A stretch of 64,000 nucleotides of DNA, taken from the NCBI RefSeq assembly GCF_002000025.1, contig NZ_MUZV01000005.1, positions 300,610-364,609 on the forward strand, in the 5' to 3' direction. The DNA comes from Cognaticolwellia aestuarii. GTDB taxonomy: Bacteria > Pseudomonadota > Gammaproteobacteria > Enterobacterales > Alteromonadaceae. Below, in pieces: positions 10,129 to 18,396 of this stretch; position 1 is the first letter of the stretch, and every line of letters begins with the position of its first letter. A program made the translations under genes and the position numbers. The notes beneath the pieces are model-generated. The model ran no database searches and was not told where the DNA came from. It saw only the letters and a list, made by a program, of their open reading frames with translations.

Positions 10129-10144
10129 TGGCACAGTTCTAGCT
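10129..10144 (+). promoter_or_regulatory. Possible sigma-54 (-24/-12) promoter of the repeat-peptide operon
   Basis: TGGCACAGTTCTAGCT matches the RpoN consensus TGGCAC-N5-TTGCW with one mismatch (TAGCT). The diagnostic GG and GC are separated by exactly 10 bases. Transcription would start near 10155, leaving about 37 bases before the ATG at 10192. No convincing sigma-70 promoter is visible in the same gap. The call is by eye only. Confidence 0.35.
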
Positions 10145-10191
10145 TATACCTTATTGAATTTCAATTAACTTTAATAATAATAAGGAATAAC

Positions 10192-10503
10192 ATGCTTAGT
10201 TCAATCATTCTTTCTTTCGCAATGTCTACAACACCTAGTACTGAAATCACAAACGAAGCCTTTATCGTTGAAGAAGTTGGCACAAAGCGCACGCAAGTTC
10301 GTATTGGCACAAAACGTACTCAGGTTCGTATCAATACTCAAGAATTAAGTGTTGCTGAAGTGGGTACAAAACGCACGCAAGTACGTATAGGTACAAAGCG
10401 TACTCAGGTTCGTATCAACAATCAAAATAATGCTGTAGAAGAAGTTGGAACAAAACGTACACAAGTTCGCATCGGTACGAAACGTACACAAGTTCGCATC
10501 TAG
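10192..10503 (+). CDS. Small basic protein with six identical GTKRTQVRI repeats, function unknown
   Basis: I do not recognise this 103-residue protein. Residues 1-16 are mildly hydrophobic (MLSSIILSFAMSTTPS) without the basic residues of a normal signal peptide. From about residue 20 there are three 28-residue units. Each has a 10-residue acidic or polar linker (TNEAFIVEEV, NTQELSVAEV, NNQNNAVEEV) followed by two copies of GTKRTQVRI, at 30-47, 58-75 and 86-103. All six nonapeptides are identical in amino acids, yet the codons differ at many third positions, which implies selection on the peptide. Each copy carries one Lys and two Arg. Val and Ile alternate with Arg, so an amphipathic beta-strand with a GT turn is plausible. 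The protein has no cysteine. ATG preceded by AAGGAA. A 34-residue peptide gene follows eight bases after the stop. No modifying enzyme or transporter is adjacent. Confidence 0.85.
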   Translation: MLSSIILSFAMSTTPSTEITNEAFIVEEVGTKRTQVRIGTKRTQVRINTQELSVAEVGTKRTQVRIGTKRTQVRINNQNNAVEEVGTKRTQVRIGTKRTQVRI

Positions 10504-10511
10504 GAGGCTTT

Positions 10512-10616
10512 ATGATCAACTTAATCAAATCACTATTTGCTGGTAAAGCGACAGAAAACGCTATTGCAGCAGGTATTGAAATTAAAGAGATGCCTGCCAG
10601 TACCTGGTGGAATTAA
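10512..10616 (+). CDS. 34-residue peptide ending PASTWWN, partner of the repeat protein
   Basis: ATG at 10512 sits behind a strong AGGAGG that begins inside the stop codon (TAG) of the repeat-protein gene. The two are therefore one transcript and very probably translationally coupled. The peptide starts MINLIKSLFAGKATENA and ends IEIKEMPASTWWN. It has a short amphipathic N-terminal helix, an alanine-rich middle and an aromatic C-terminus. I know of no family. Support is the strong ribosome site, the coupling, and the terminator hairpin that follows the stop after 26 bases. It could be a secreted or processed peptide, an antitoxin-like partner or a small regulatory protein; nothing in the sequence decides. 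Confidence 0.65.
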   Translation: MINLIKSLFAGKATENAIAAGIEIKEMPASTWWN

Positions 10617-10642
10617 GCGTTAATATGCGCTTAACAGGCATT

Positions 10643-10683
10643 AAATAGACACTTCGCTACAAGGAAGTTAGCGTGTTTATTTG
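10643..10683 (+). terminator. Hairpin terminator after the two-peptide operon
   Basis: The stem AAATAGACAC with GTGTTTATTT (one mismatch) closes over an inner CGCTA/TAGCG pairing, with a T-rich 3-prime arm. It lies 26 bases after the stop of the 34-residue peptide, closing the small operon. Confidence 0.55.
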
Positions 10684-10726
10684 CAGAGTAATCGTTAAGT
10701 CCGAATGGAGAACAAGTTACTAGAAG

Positions 10727-10930
10727 TTATGCCGAAAATAACAAACAGTCAAAACCAAACCGTTGATATGTTTTTAAACGTTTATTCATACAGAACATTG
10801 GCCAAATAAACGGGCCAAACATCAAGCCAGCCATTGCCCATCGCTTAGCACCTAAGCCACTACTTACCGCCTGACAATAAAAAAAGACAGAAAAGACCAT
10901 ACCTAACACGGTTATCAGTAACAAAAACAC
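10727..10930 (-). CDS. Small two-helix membrane protein, hypothetical
   Basis: A 67-residue protein. It has a first hydrophobic helix (residues 2-18, FLLLITVLGMVFSVFF), a short basic loop (GLGAKRW), a second helix (AMAGLMFGPFIWPMFCM) and a basic tail (NKRLKTYQRF). Such short Ala/Gly/Pro-rich two-helix inner-membrane proteins occur in many marine gammaproteobacteria, but I cannot name the family. GTG start at 10930 with CTAGGT seven bases upstream supports translation. It is convergent with the repeat-peptide operon and stands alone. The composition is a normal membrane-protein one and is not the shadow of another gene. Confidence 0.6.
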   Translation of the reverse strand: MFLLLITVLGMVFSVFFYCQAVSSGLGAKRWAMAGLMFGPFIWPMFCMNKRLKTYQRFGFDCLLFSA

Positions 10931-11020
10931 AGCTTTACCTAGTGAGAAAAATAAAATTTATGCAACAGTAGCACTTGCTATTTGCGTGTATGTTAACAAG
11001 TGTAGAGTATTTATTCAAAA

Positions 11021-11046
11021 AAAAGAGGCAATGAATTGCCTCTTTT
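11021..11046 (-). terminator. Intrinsic terminator of fadIJ
   Basis: The perfect 11-bp stem AAAAGAGGCAA / TTGCCTCTTTT has a four-base loop. On the minus strand it ends in a run of seven T, 74 bases after the fadJ stop. Classic rho-independent form. Confidence 0.85.
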
Positions 11047-11119
11047 AAACTCAAATACTTGCCAACTTACGGCAATGTTATTCCATTAAGAACACCATTA
11101 ATTGGCGAGTAACGTGCCA

Positions 11120-13273
11120 TTAAGCGTAATACTTTCTGCCTTGCTCGGCCATTTTCACTAATGCATCACAAGGAGCAAATCGCTCACCAAACTCGGCTTG
11201 CCATTGTGTTAATTTACTGACAACTGTTGCTGCACCGATTTTATCCATGTATTGAAATGGTCCGCCAAGAAATGGTGGGAAGCCTATACCAAAAATAGCA
11301 CCAATATCACCGTCACGGGCATTGCGCACGATTTCTTCATCTAAACAGCGAGCAGCTTCGTTTAACATCATATAAACACAACGTTCAGCTTGGGCGTCAG
11401 TAACTGCAGTATTACTCGCCTGCAAACCTAATAGGCTATAAACACTTTCATCAACTAACTTCTTTTTGCTCTTAGTATTGTATTGATAGAAACCTTTCTT
11501 AGCTTTCTTGCCTAAACGACCATCATCTATTAATTTTGAAAACGCTTCAGGTGGTGCAAAGCGGTCACCTAATTCAGCTTGAAGAATTGGACCAATTTTA
11601 GAGCCAACATCAATACCAACTTCATCTAATAATTGCATTGGACCAACAGGAAAACCAAATTTAACCATCGATTTATCTAACGCTTCGATAGAGCAACCTT
11701 CAAGTAGCAAAATAGCCGCTTCATTCATATATGGTGCTAAGATACGATTAACATAGAAACCCGCTTTATCTTTGACAACAATTGGCGTTTTGCCTTGCTT
11801 TTTAGCAAATGCTACGGTTGTTGAAATAGTTTGATCCGATGTTTTATCGTGAGCGATAATTTCTGCTAATGGCATTTTATCTACAGGCGAAAAGTAATGT
11901 AGACCTATCACATTTTCAGGGCGTAAAGCTTTTTCTGCTATTTGCCCAATAGGTAAGCTAGAGGTGTTACTGGCAAAAATAGTACTTTCTTTACAATGGC
12001 TTTCAATATCTGCCACCATATTTTGTTTTAAAGTAAGATCTTCAAAAACCGCTTCAACAACAATATCTACATTATTGAAACCAGAATACTCCGTCGTACC
12101 CGTTATCAGTGAAAGTTGACTTTGCATTTCACTGTGACGCATAAAACGTCGTTTTACTTTTTTGTTCAACAAGTCATAACCATACTTTAAGGCGTAACTA
12201 ATCCCCTGATGCGAAATGTCTTTAATTCTCACTGGTAATTTAGCTTTCGTCGCGGTAACAAAAGCAATACCGCCTCCCATAAGGCCACCACCAAGCACAG
12301 CTGCATTTGAAATTTTTGCTGGCGCTACACCTTCAACACCCTGCTCTTTTTTCATGTCAGTTGTGGCAAAAAATAACTGACGAAGTTGTGCTGAAACATC
12401 AGACATCACTAATTGACCAAAATGATCAGCTTCTACTTGATAGCCTTTCGAAGGAGCCTGTTCAACACCCGCTCGAATACAGTCAATAATTTTTAGCGGT
12501 GCTGGGTAGTTACCCTTTGTTTTACTTAGTACGGTTTTTGTTGCTTGACTAAATAAAATACTACGACCTACACCGTTTCCTTCAAGCATTTTATCCATCA
12601 GTGATAACTTACGAGCTTTTGGTTTAACCTTGCCTGAAAGCGCTAATTTTTCAGCCGTTGCAATTAACACACTGTTAGGAACTACATCGCTTACTAAACC
12701 AGCTTTTAATGCTTGTTTAGCACGAAGTTGCTTACCGGTTAGCATCATGTCTAAAGACTTTTGAATACCAACACGCTTTGGTAACCTTTGCGTGCCACCA
12801 CCACCAGGCAATAGACCTAACTGTACTTCAGGTAGACCTAAAGCCGTTTTAGGGCTATCACTACATACAATAGCATGACATGCCATCGCCAATTCTAAGC
12901 CACCACCTAAACATGCACCATGCACCGCAGCAACCACTGGAATTGATAAATTCTCTAACTGGTCAAAAATAATTTGCCCTTGACGGGATAAAGCTGTTGC
13001 TTCGGCAGCTGACGTGCACTTTGCTAGCATGTTGACATCAGCGCCAGCAACAAACGAGTCTGCTTTACCGCTTACTAGCACTAAGCCTTTAATCGCTTTA
13101 TCTTCACGTATCTCTTTTAATACTTCAGCAATTTCATCTGAAAATTCAGCTTTTAGCGTGTTCATGGTGTCGCCTTTAACATCCATGATCAAATGTGCAA
13201 TACCATTTTCTTGGCGCACTAAACTAAAAGTACTATTATTTTCTTGTTGTTCTACTTCTGTTAAATCAGTCAT
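11120..13273 (-). CDS. fadJ: Fatty acid oxidation complex alpha subunit FadJ
   Basis: A 717-residue bifunctional enzyme. The N-terminal enoyl-CoA hydratase/isomerase domain has the oxyanion segment GACLGGGLELAMAC near residue 120 and the LPGGGGTQRLP segment. The C-terminal 3-hydroxyacyl-CoA dehydrogenase has the NAD-binding AVLGGGLMGGGIAF near 325 and the catalytic HYFSPVDKMPLAEII near 450. With FadI it forms the second (FadIJ-type) beta-oxidation complex in the cytoplasm. The open frame runs 16 codons further upstream into fadI, but the ATG at 13273 overlaps the fadI stop (TAATG), the usual coupled arrangement, so it is chosen. No broken motifs seen. Confidence 0.95.
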   Translation of the reverse strand: MTDLTEVEQQENNSTFSLVRQENGIAHLIMDVKGDTMNTLKAEFSDEIAEVLKEIREDKAIKGLVLVSGKADSFVAGADVNMLAKCTSAAEATALSRQGQIIFDQLENLSIPVVAAVHGACLGGGLELAMACHAIVCSDSPKTALGLPEVQLGLLPGGGGTQRLPKRVGIQKSLDMMLTGKQLRAKQALKAGLVSDVVPNSVLIATAEKLALSGKVKPKARKLSLMDKMLEGNGVGRSILFSQATKTVLSKTKGNYPAPLKIIDCIRAGVEQAPSKGYQVEADHFGQLVMSDVSAQLRQLFFATTDMKKEQGVEGVAPAKISNAAVLGGGLMGGGIAFVTATKAKLPVRIKDISHQGISYALKYGYDLLNKKVKRRFMRHSEMQSQLSLITGTTEYSGFNNVDIVVEAVFEDLTLKQNMVADIESHCKESTIFASNTSSLPIGQIAEKALRPENVIGLHYFSPVDKMPLAEIIAHDKTSDQTISTTVAFAKKQGKTPIVVKDKAGFYVNRILAPYMNEAAILLLEGCSIEALDKSMVKFGFPVGPMQLLDEVGIDVGSKIGPILQAELGDRFAPPEAFSKLIDDGRLGKKAKKGFYQYNTKSKKKLVDESVYSLLGLQASNTAVTDAQAERCVYMMLNEAARCLDEEIVRNARDGDIGAIFGIGFPPFLGGPFQYMDKIGAATVVSKLTQWQAEFGERFAPCDALVKMAEQGRKYYA

Positions 13274-14580
13274 TAATCTGTCTCCACGATCATAGCAGCA
13301 CCTAAACCACCTGCAGCACAAGCCGTTGTCAAACCAACTCCACCACCTCGACGATTTAATTCATTTAAAGTTTGTACAATTAAGCGCGTGCCCGTTGCAG
13401 CAAAAGGATGACCATAAGCGAGTGAGCCGCCCATAACATTAAACTTGTCCATATCAATTTCACCAATGGCTTTATCTTGACCAAGATGTGTTTGAGCAAA
13501 CTTGTTACTACCAAACATTTTAACGTTGGCAAGGGCTTGCGCAGCAAATGCTTCATGCATTTCAATTAAATCTAAATCGGCTAAACTCATGCCAGCACGC
13601 TTTAAGGCAATTGGCGAAGCAAAACTAGGCCCCATCAACATATCTTCCCAAACGTCAATGGCAGCAAAACCATAGCTGCGAATATAACCTAATGGTTTAT
13701 AACCGAGTTCTTTAGCTCGACCTTCACGCATCATCAAGATAGCCGACGCACCATCAGTTAACGGCGTACTTGTTGCCGCAGTGACAGTACCATGTTTACG
13801 GTCAAATACTGGACGAAGCTTAGCGTAGCTAGCTAATTCTGAATTTTCACGAATACAATTATCTTTAGAAATAAATGACTTATAAGGTTCGCTATGCGCG
13901 GTCATGACTTCACCATCAAGTTTACCTTCTTGCCAACTTTTCGTTGCAAGCGTGTGCGAACGATGGGCTAATGCATCTTGTTCTTCACGTGTAATACCGT
14001 GAGTTTTCGCCATTTGCTCGGCAGTTTGTCCCATTGAAAGGCCTGTAGAATATTCAGCAACCGCAGGAGGAACAGGCAATATATCTTTAAATTTAAGTTG
14101 ACGTATTAACGCCATTTTAGCGCCAAACGAACGCGCTTTGCTTAAATCAAGCAAGGTACGAGCAAATTTCTTTGATACGCCAACAGGAGCAACTGAAGTT
14201 GAATCGGCACCACCAGCAACACCAACATCAACAAAACCAGCCATAATCGACTCAGCAATATTAACGGTTGATTGGAAGCTAGTCGCACAAGCTCTTGATA
14301 CACTGTAAGCGTCGGTATGCGTATTCATACCTGTGCCTAAGACGATTTCACGCGCAATATTTGGCGCTTCCGGCATTTGTACAACTTGACCAAAAACAAG
14401 TTGATCAATAATTTTAGGATCAACATCATGTTTTTTAAGTAATTCGTTAACTACTATTTTTCCTAAATCGACCGCAGGTACACCATGAAAAGCTGTTGCT
14501 TGTTTAGCAAACGGTGTACGTAATCCTGCAACAACCGCAATACGCTCTCCACTGCCTGTTATTAATTTTGATTTTGTCAT
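13273..14580 (-). CDS. fadI: 3-ketoacyl-CoA thiolase FadI
   Basis: A 435-residue thiolase, the length of E. coli FadI (436). The nucleophilic cysteine is in [11 protein letters not shown] near residue 95. The histidine motif MHEAFAAQ and the second catalytic cysteine in [15 protein letters not shown] near the C-terminus are present. It cleaves 3-ketoacyl-CoA to acetyl-CoA and a shortened acyl-CoA. An extended start at 14664 is open, but the ATG at 14580 has GGAAAC five bases upstream and gives the family N-terminus, so I use it. It is the first gene of fadIJ. A FadR-like palindrome lies 28 bases upstream of the start. Confidence 0.95.
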   Translation of the reverse strand: MTKSKLITGSGERIAVVAGLRTPFAKQATAFHGVPAVDLGKIVVNELLKKHDVDPKIIDQLVFGQVVQMPEAPNIAREIVLGTGMNTHTDAYSVSRACATSFQSTVNIAESIMAGFVDVGVAGGADSTSVAPVGVSKKFARTLLDLSKARSFGAKMALIRQLKFKDILPVPPAVAEYSTGLSMGQTAEQMAKTHGITREEQDALAHRSHTLATKSWQEGKLDGEVMTAHSEPYKSFISKDNCIRENSELASYAKLRPVFDRKHGTVTAATSTPLTDGASAILMMREGRAKELGYKPLGYIRSYGFAAIDVWEDMLMGPSFASPIALKRAGMSLADLDLIEMHEAFAAQALANVKMFGSNKFAQTHLGQDKAIGEIDMDKFNVMGGSLAYGHPFAATGTRLIVQTLNELNRRGGGVGLTTACAAGGLGAAMIVETD

Positions 14581-14607
14581 TTTTGTTTCCATTTTGTGGC
14601 AATACTC

Positions 14608-14624
14608 AAGAGGTCTGACCTCTT
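14608..14624 (-). promoter_or_regulatory. FadR-like operator of fadIJ
   Basis: AAGAGGTCTGACCTCTT is a perfect 17-base palindrome (odd centre) containing GGTCTGACC, the core of the gammaproteobacterial FadR site (TGGTCNGACCA). It lies between the likely fadI promoter and the start codon, consistent with repression released by long-chain acyl-CoA. The assignment is from motif and gene function. Confidence 0.7.
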
Positions 14625-14780
14625 TGATTTTAGATAATTCTAACGATATATAGAAATAATTCAATGTTTAGCTAACAAAATTTGAGCATATCAGTGCCAA
14701 GGTACTAAAAAGCTAAAGAAAACCCTGACAATTTTGTCATTATGCTTGTTTTTGTTAAACATGAACCTTATATCAATTTA

Positions 14781-14795
14781 TGGGTCAGACCTGCT
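14781..14795. promoter_or_regulatory. Second FadR-like site, between fadI and moxR
   Basis: TGGGTCAGACCTGCT carries the same GGTCAGACC core (14783-14791) with imperfect flanks. It lies about 200 bases upstream of fadI and 40 bases upstream of the divergent moxR start, so it could serve either operon. Confidence 0.4.
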
Positions 14796-14830
14796 GACTA
14801 AAACTTTATAATCAATAAGAACGATAAACT

Positions 14831-15787
14831 ATGGCTATTGAACATTTTTCATCATTAAAAGAACATTTATCCTCGCAAATTATCGGACAGCACGCGCTGG
14901 TAGAAAACTTACTTATCGCACTTTTAGCGAATGGTCATCTTATTGTAGAAGGTCCTCCAGGTTTAGCAAAAACGCGCGCCGTCAATGCCTTAGCTCAAGG
15001 GCTAGAAGCTGACTTTCATCGCGTTCAGTTTACGCCTGATCTACTACCGGCCGATTTAACCGGCACTGATATTTATCGTCCTGAAGATGGTACGTTTGTA
15101 TTTCAACCAGGACCACTTTTTCGTAACTTAGTGCTCGCAGATGAAATTAACCGTGCTCCCGCTAAAGTGCAGTCGGCTTTATTAGAAGCGATGGCAGAAG
15201 GCCAAATCACCGTTGGTCGTAATACTTACCCTTTGCCTGAACTATTTTTAGTGATGGCAACACAAAACCCGATCGAACAAGAAGGGACTTACCCATTACC
15301 AGAAGCACAACTCGATCGTTTTTTAATGCACGTGGAAATAGATTACCCTGATGCAGCAAGTGAATTACAGATTTTAAAACTTAACCGTGGCGAAGCTTTA
15401 AAAGTAGAAAAACAAGCAGTAAAAGAAATCACACAGGCCGATATTTTCGCCGCTCGTGAACAAGTAATGCAAATTCACATGGCGCCAGCAGTAGAAAACT
15501 ATATTGTTGATCTCATCATGGCGACACGAAATCCTGAAAAATATGATGATAAGTTAAAACAGTGGCTTGCTTACGGCGCCAGTCCTCGTGCAACTATTGC
15601 CCTTGATCGCTGTGCCCGCGCCCGCGCTTGGTTAAATAATCGCGACTTTGTTAGCCCAGAAGATGTACAAGCGGTATTTCATAATGTCTTACGTCATCGT
15701 ATTTTGATGACCTATCAAGCAGAAGCTGAGGGTATCAGTAGTAATCAACTGCTTGATCATTTACTCAGCCTAGTGGCGGTTGCCTAA
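14831..15787 (+). CDS. MoxR-family AAA+ ATPase
   Basis: A 318-residue AAA+ protein of the MoxR/RavA group. Walker A is GPPGLAKTR at residues 41-49. Walker B and its extension are LVLADEINRAP at 100-110. The MATQNPIEQEGTYPLPEAQLDRF segment carries sensor 1 and the arginine finger. MoxR ATPases act as chaperones for VWA-domain partners, and this one heads an operon encoding two VWA proteins and a DUF58 protein. It is followed by the DUF58 gene after 15 bases. A FadR-like site lies about 40 bases before the start. Close to full family length with intact motifs. Confidence 0.93.
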   Translation: MAIEHFSSLKEHLSSQIIGQHALVENLLIALLANGHLIVEGPPGLAKTRAVNALAQGLEADFHRVQFTPDLLPADLTGTDIYRPEDGTFVFQPGPLFRNLVLADEINRAPAKVQSALLEAMAEGQITVGRNTYPLPELFLVMATQNPIEQEGTYPLPEAQLDRFLMHVEIDYPDAASELQILKLNRGEALKVEKQAVKEITQADIFAAREQVMQIHMAPAVENYIVDLIMATRNPEKYDDKLKQWLAYGASPRATIALDRCARARAWLNNRDFVSPEDVQAVFHNVLRHRILMTYQAEAEGISSNQLLDHLLSLVAVA

Positions 15788-15802
15788 GCGCAAAATAACG
15801 TT

Positions 15803-16822
15803 ATGTGGTTTACTCAAAAAAAATCAACCGAGCAAAACAATCCACAAGTTTTGCTTGATGAACTTGATAGTAATGGCATTGACTTAACCATTGATGAGCT
15901 GATCCGATATCAGACTAAAAGCTCGCTGATTAACTTAGCTGCAGCAAAAAGCTTGCATGGTAAAATGTCCGGTAATTACCTCGCCCGTAGCAAAGGCCGA
16001 GGCATGGAATTTGACGAAGTACGTCACTACCAAAATGGTGATGATATCCGCGCCATTGATTGGCGGGTAACTGCACGTACCGGTCAAACTCACACAAAAT
16101 TATTTCGTGAAGAAATTGAACGTCCGGTACTTATAGCAAGTGATTTAAGCACCAGCATGTTTTTCGGCAGTCGTTTACTATTTAAATCAGTGCAAGCTGC
16201 ACATGTTGCCGCGCTAGTTGCTTGGCATGCTAAGTCACGTGGCGATCGTATTGGTGGCGTCGTGTTCAATCAATATGCCCACACTGAATTAAAACCCCGC
16301 AGCAGGCAGCAAGGCGTACTGCATTACCTGCATGCACTTGTTGAAAGCCATGCCAGCTCTGCCATAAAATCGACAGAGGCATTAGATCACCAACAAGCAA
16401 AAATCGCGTTTGAACAAAACTGTGCTCGCTTACGTCAACTCGCTAAACCTGGAAGTTTAGTGTACTTAATCACCGATGGTTACAACCTCACTGATGAAGC
16501 CGTGCGACATTTAGCCAATATTAGCCGCCACTGCGAATTAGTGGTGTGTTTGATTAGCGATCCTCTAGAGCAACAACTACCTGAGAGTAAAAGTAAAATC
16601 AGCGTTGCTATTACTAACGGTGCAGATAATGATGGTGATGATCGCCAACAGCTTATTTTAGGTGATAAAACAATAGCTGAGCAATATCATCAACAAGCCA
16701 TGGCGTTAAATAGCACCATGGAAGAAAAGTTAACTAAAGCCGGAGCTAGACTGCTACATTTTTGCGCCAGTGAAGCACTTGAAACACAATTAAATCGCGG
16801 AGTAGCATCATGGATCCGTTAG
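15803..16822 (+). CDS. DUF58 domain protein of the MoxR-Bat operon
   Basis: A 339-residue protein with the DUF58 signature RSKGRGMEFDEVRHYQNGDDIRAIDWRVTARTGQTHTKLFREE (about residues 60-105). It is followed by a VWA-like fold in which DLSTSM (about 115-120) stands in for the MIDAS motif. No membrane segment is evident, so it is likely cytoplasmic or membrane-associated with the MoxR ATPase. DUF58 proteins almost always lie next to moxR, and their biochemical role is unsettled. The end overlaps the next gene by 13 bases, indicating tight co-translation. Confidence 0.9.
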   Translation: MWFTQKKSTEQNNPQVLLDELDSNGIDLTIDELIRYQTKSSLINLAAAKSLHGKMSGNYLARSKGRGMEFDEVRHYQNGDDIRAIDWRVTARTGQTHTKLFREEIERPVLIASDLSTSMFFGSRLLFKSVQAAHVAALVAWHAKSRGDRIGGVVFNQYAHTELKPRSRQQGVLHYLHALVESHASSAIKSTEALDHQQAKIAFEQNCARLRQLAKPGSLVYLITDGYNLTDEAVRHLANISRHCELVVCLISDPLEQQLPESKSKISVAITNGADNDGDDRQQLILGDKTIAEQYHQQAMALNSTMEEKLTKAGARLLHFCASEALETQLNRGVASWIR

Positions 16823-17379
16823 CACAGTTAAACGATATACATCTGCCGGAAAATATACACAGTTATCCTATTGCACCTGGCTGGTGGCTGTTAGCCGCGC
16901 TTATATTAACTTTGACTATTTATGCTGCTATTAAATTACGACAGTACATCGCTAAGCGTAAAAGTCAAAAAAATGCACTAAAGCAACTCTCAACAAATGC
17001 CGATGTTGGCACGATTGTTACCTTACTAAAATGGGCAGCATTACAGTATTTTCCACGCCAAACAGTGGCAAATTTAACCGGCGAGCACTTTAAAAGCTTT
17101 TTAACCAGCACCTTGCCTGCTAAGTATCAAGCTGATTTTTCTAAACTCAGTGCTGATTATTTTACCTCGGCTTATCAACACCAAGCCGGCAGTAAAGCGT
17201 CAGCAGAGTTTCATCAAGCAGCAAAACTATGGCTTAACCATGCCTTACCACCGCAAAAAAATGTGCTCAGTACGTTAACACCTATGCCTGAACAAGCCGA
17301 TTTAACCAGCAAAAATAACACAACGTCATCAGCTAGCTCATCACCACAACTTACTGAGCGTAATGGAGTAAAATCATGA
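16810..17379 (+). CDS. DUF4381 membrane protein of the MoxR-Bat operon
   Basis: A 189-residue protein. The start MDPLAQLNDIHLPENIHSYPIAPGWW is typical of DUF4381, followed by one membrane helix at about residues 25-43. A lysine-rich region and an alpha-helical cytoplasmic domain follow (LKWAALQYFPRQTVANLTGEHF). The last 40 residues are Ser/Thr/Asn-rich and probably disordered. Function is unknown; in this operon type it lies between the DUF58 and VWA genes and is assumed to be part of the membrane assembly. It overlaps the upstream gene by 13 bases and the downstream one by four (ATGA). Confidence 0.88.
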   Translation: MDPLAQLNDIHLPENIHSYPIAPGWWLLAALILTLTIYAAIKLRQYIAKRKSQKNALKQLSTNADVGTIVTLLKWAALQYFPRQTVANLTGEHFKSFLTSTLPAKYQADFSKLSADYFTSAYQHQAGSKASAEFHQAAKLWLNHALPPQKNVLSTLTPMPEQADLTSKNNTTSSASSSPQLTERNGVKS

Positions 17380-18395
17380 TTCATTTTGATTTTATTTGGG
17401 CATTAATCGCCCTGCCTTTGCCTTTACTTGTGTATTGGCTACCTGCTAAAAAACAAATACAAGCTGCGCCATTGAGAATGCCTACGGTGATAAAAGGTGT
17501 GCAAGCACAAGATTTTGCGCCAGAAAAGAAAAAAACATCCTTAGTCATCTTAAGCATTATCTGGCTTTTAGTCGTATTCGCTAGCACTCAACCGCAATGG
17601 CTAGGTGAGGCAGTAAATGTGCCGACAGAAGGTCGCGAAATGATGATTGCGGTTGACCTATCAGGCAGTATGCAAGTTGAAGACATGACGCTTAATGGTC
17701 GCAGTGTCAATCGCCTTGATATGCTTAAAGTGCTATTGGGTGAGTTCATTGAACGACGTAACGGCGACAAGCTCGGTTTGATCTTATTTGGGGATGATGC
17801 TTATATGCAAACGCCCATGACCTTTGACCGCAAAACCGTACAACAAATGTTAGATGAAACCGTGCTAGGTTTAGTCGGTAAACAAACCGCTATTGGTGAT
17901 GCAATTGCGCTTGCCGTTAAACGTTTTGATGAAAAGAAAGACTCCAATCGCGTTTTACTATTATTGACCGATGGCCAAAATACGGCGGGAAAGATCACCC
18001 CAGAACAAGCACTTGAATTGGCCGTAGCAAAAAACATCACTATTTACTCTATCGGTATCGGTGCGGATGTAATGATCCAAAACTCATTATTTGGTGCTCG
18101 TCGTGTTAACCCTTCAAGCGAACTTGATGAAGAGTCTTTACAGCGCCTTGCTGATGAAACAGGCGGTTATTATTTCCGCGCCCGCGCCAGTGAAGACATG
18201 AGCAAAATATACCAATTATTGGACGAACTTGAACCGGTAGAGCAAGAACAGCAACAAATGCGACCATTAACCGCTCTGTATTACTGGCCTCTGGGTCTAG
18301 CGCTATTGATAAGTTTAGTAACCTTGCTAAGCAAAAGCGTTGCCAATGGTCATTTTTTCACATCAAGCAATAAAACGTCAGGAGCAAAGCACTAA
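17376..18395 (+). CDS. BatA-like VWA-domain membrane protein
   Basis: A 339-residue protein. It has N-terminal membrane segments at about residues 6-22 and 54-72, a von Willebrand A domain with intact MIDAS (DLSGSM at 94-99, a threonine in KQTAIGDAI, and the aspartate of LLTDGQN), and a C-terminal membrane helix near 306-326. This is the BatA architecture, with the VWA domain facing the periplasm. Bat proteins were linked to aerotolerance in Bacteroides and to envelope stress elsewhere; the role here is by analogy. It starts at ATGA overlapping the DUF4381 stop, and the next gene begins one base after its stop. Confidence 0.9.
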   Translation: MIHFDFIWALIALPLPLLVYWLPAKKQIQAAPLRMPTVIKGVQAQDFAPEKKKTSLVILSIIWLLVVFASTQPQWLGEAVNVPTEGREMMIAVDLSGSMQVEDMTLNGRSVNRLDMLKVLLGEFIERRNGDKLGLILFGDDAYMQTPMTFDRKTVQQMLDETVLGLVGKQTAIGDAIALAVKRFDEKKDSNRVLLLLTDGQNTAGKITPEQALELAVAKNITIYSIGIGADVMIQNSLFGARRVNPSSELDEESLQRLADETGGYYFRARASEDMSKIYQLLDELEPVEQEQQQMRPLTALYYWPLGLALLISLVTLLSKSVANGHFFTSSNKTSGAKH

Positions 18396-18396
18396 C

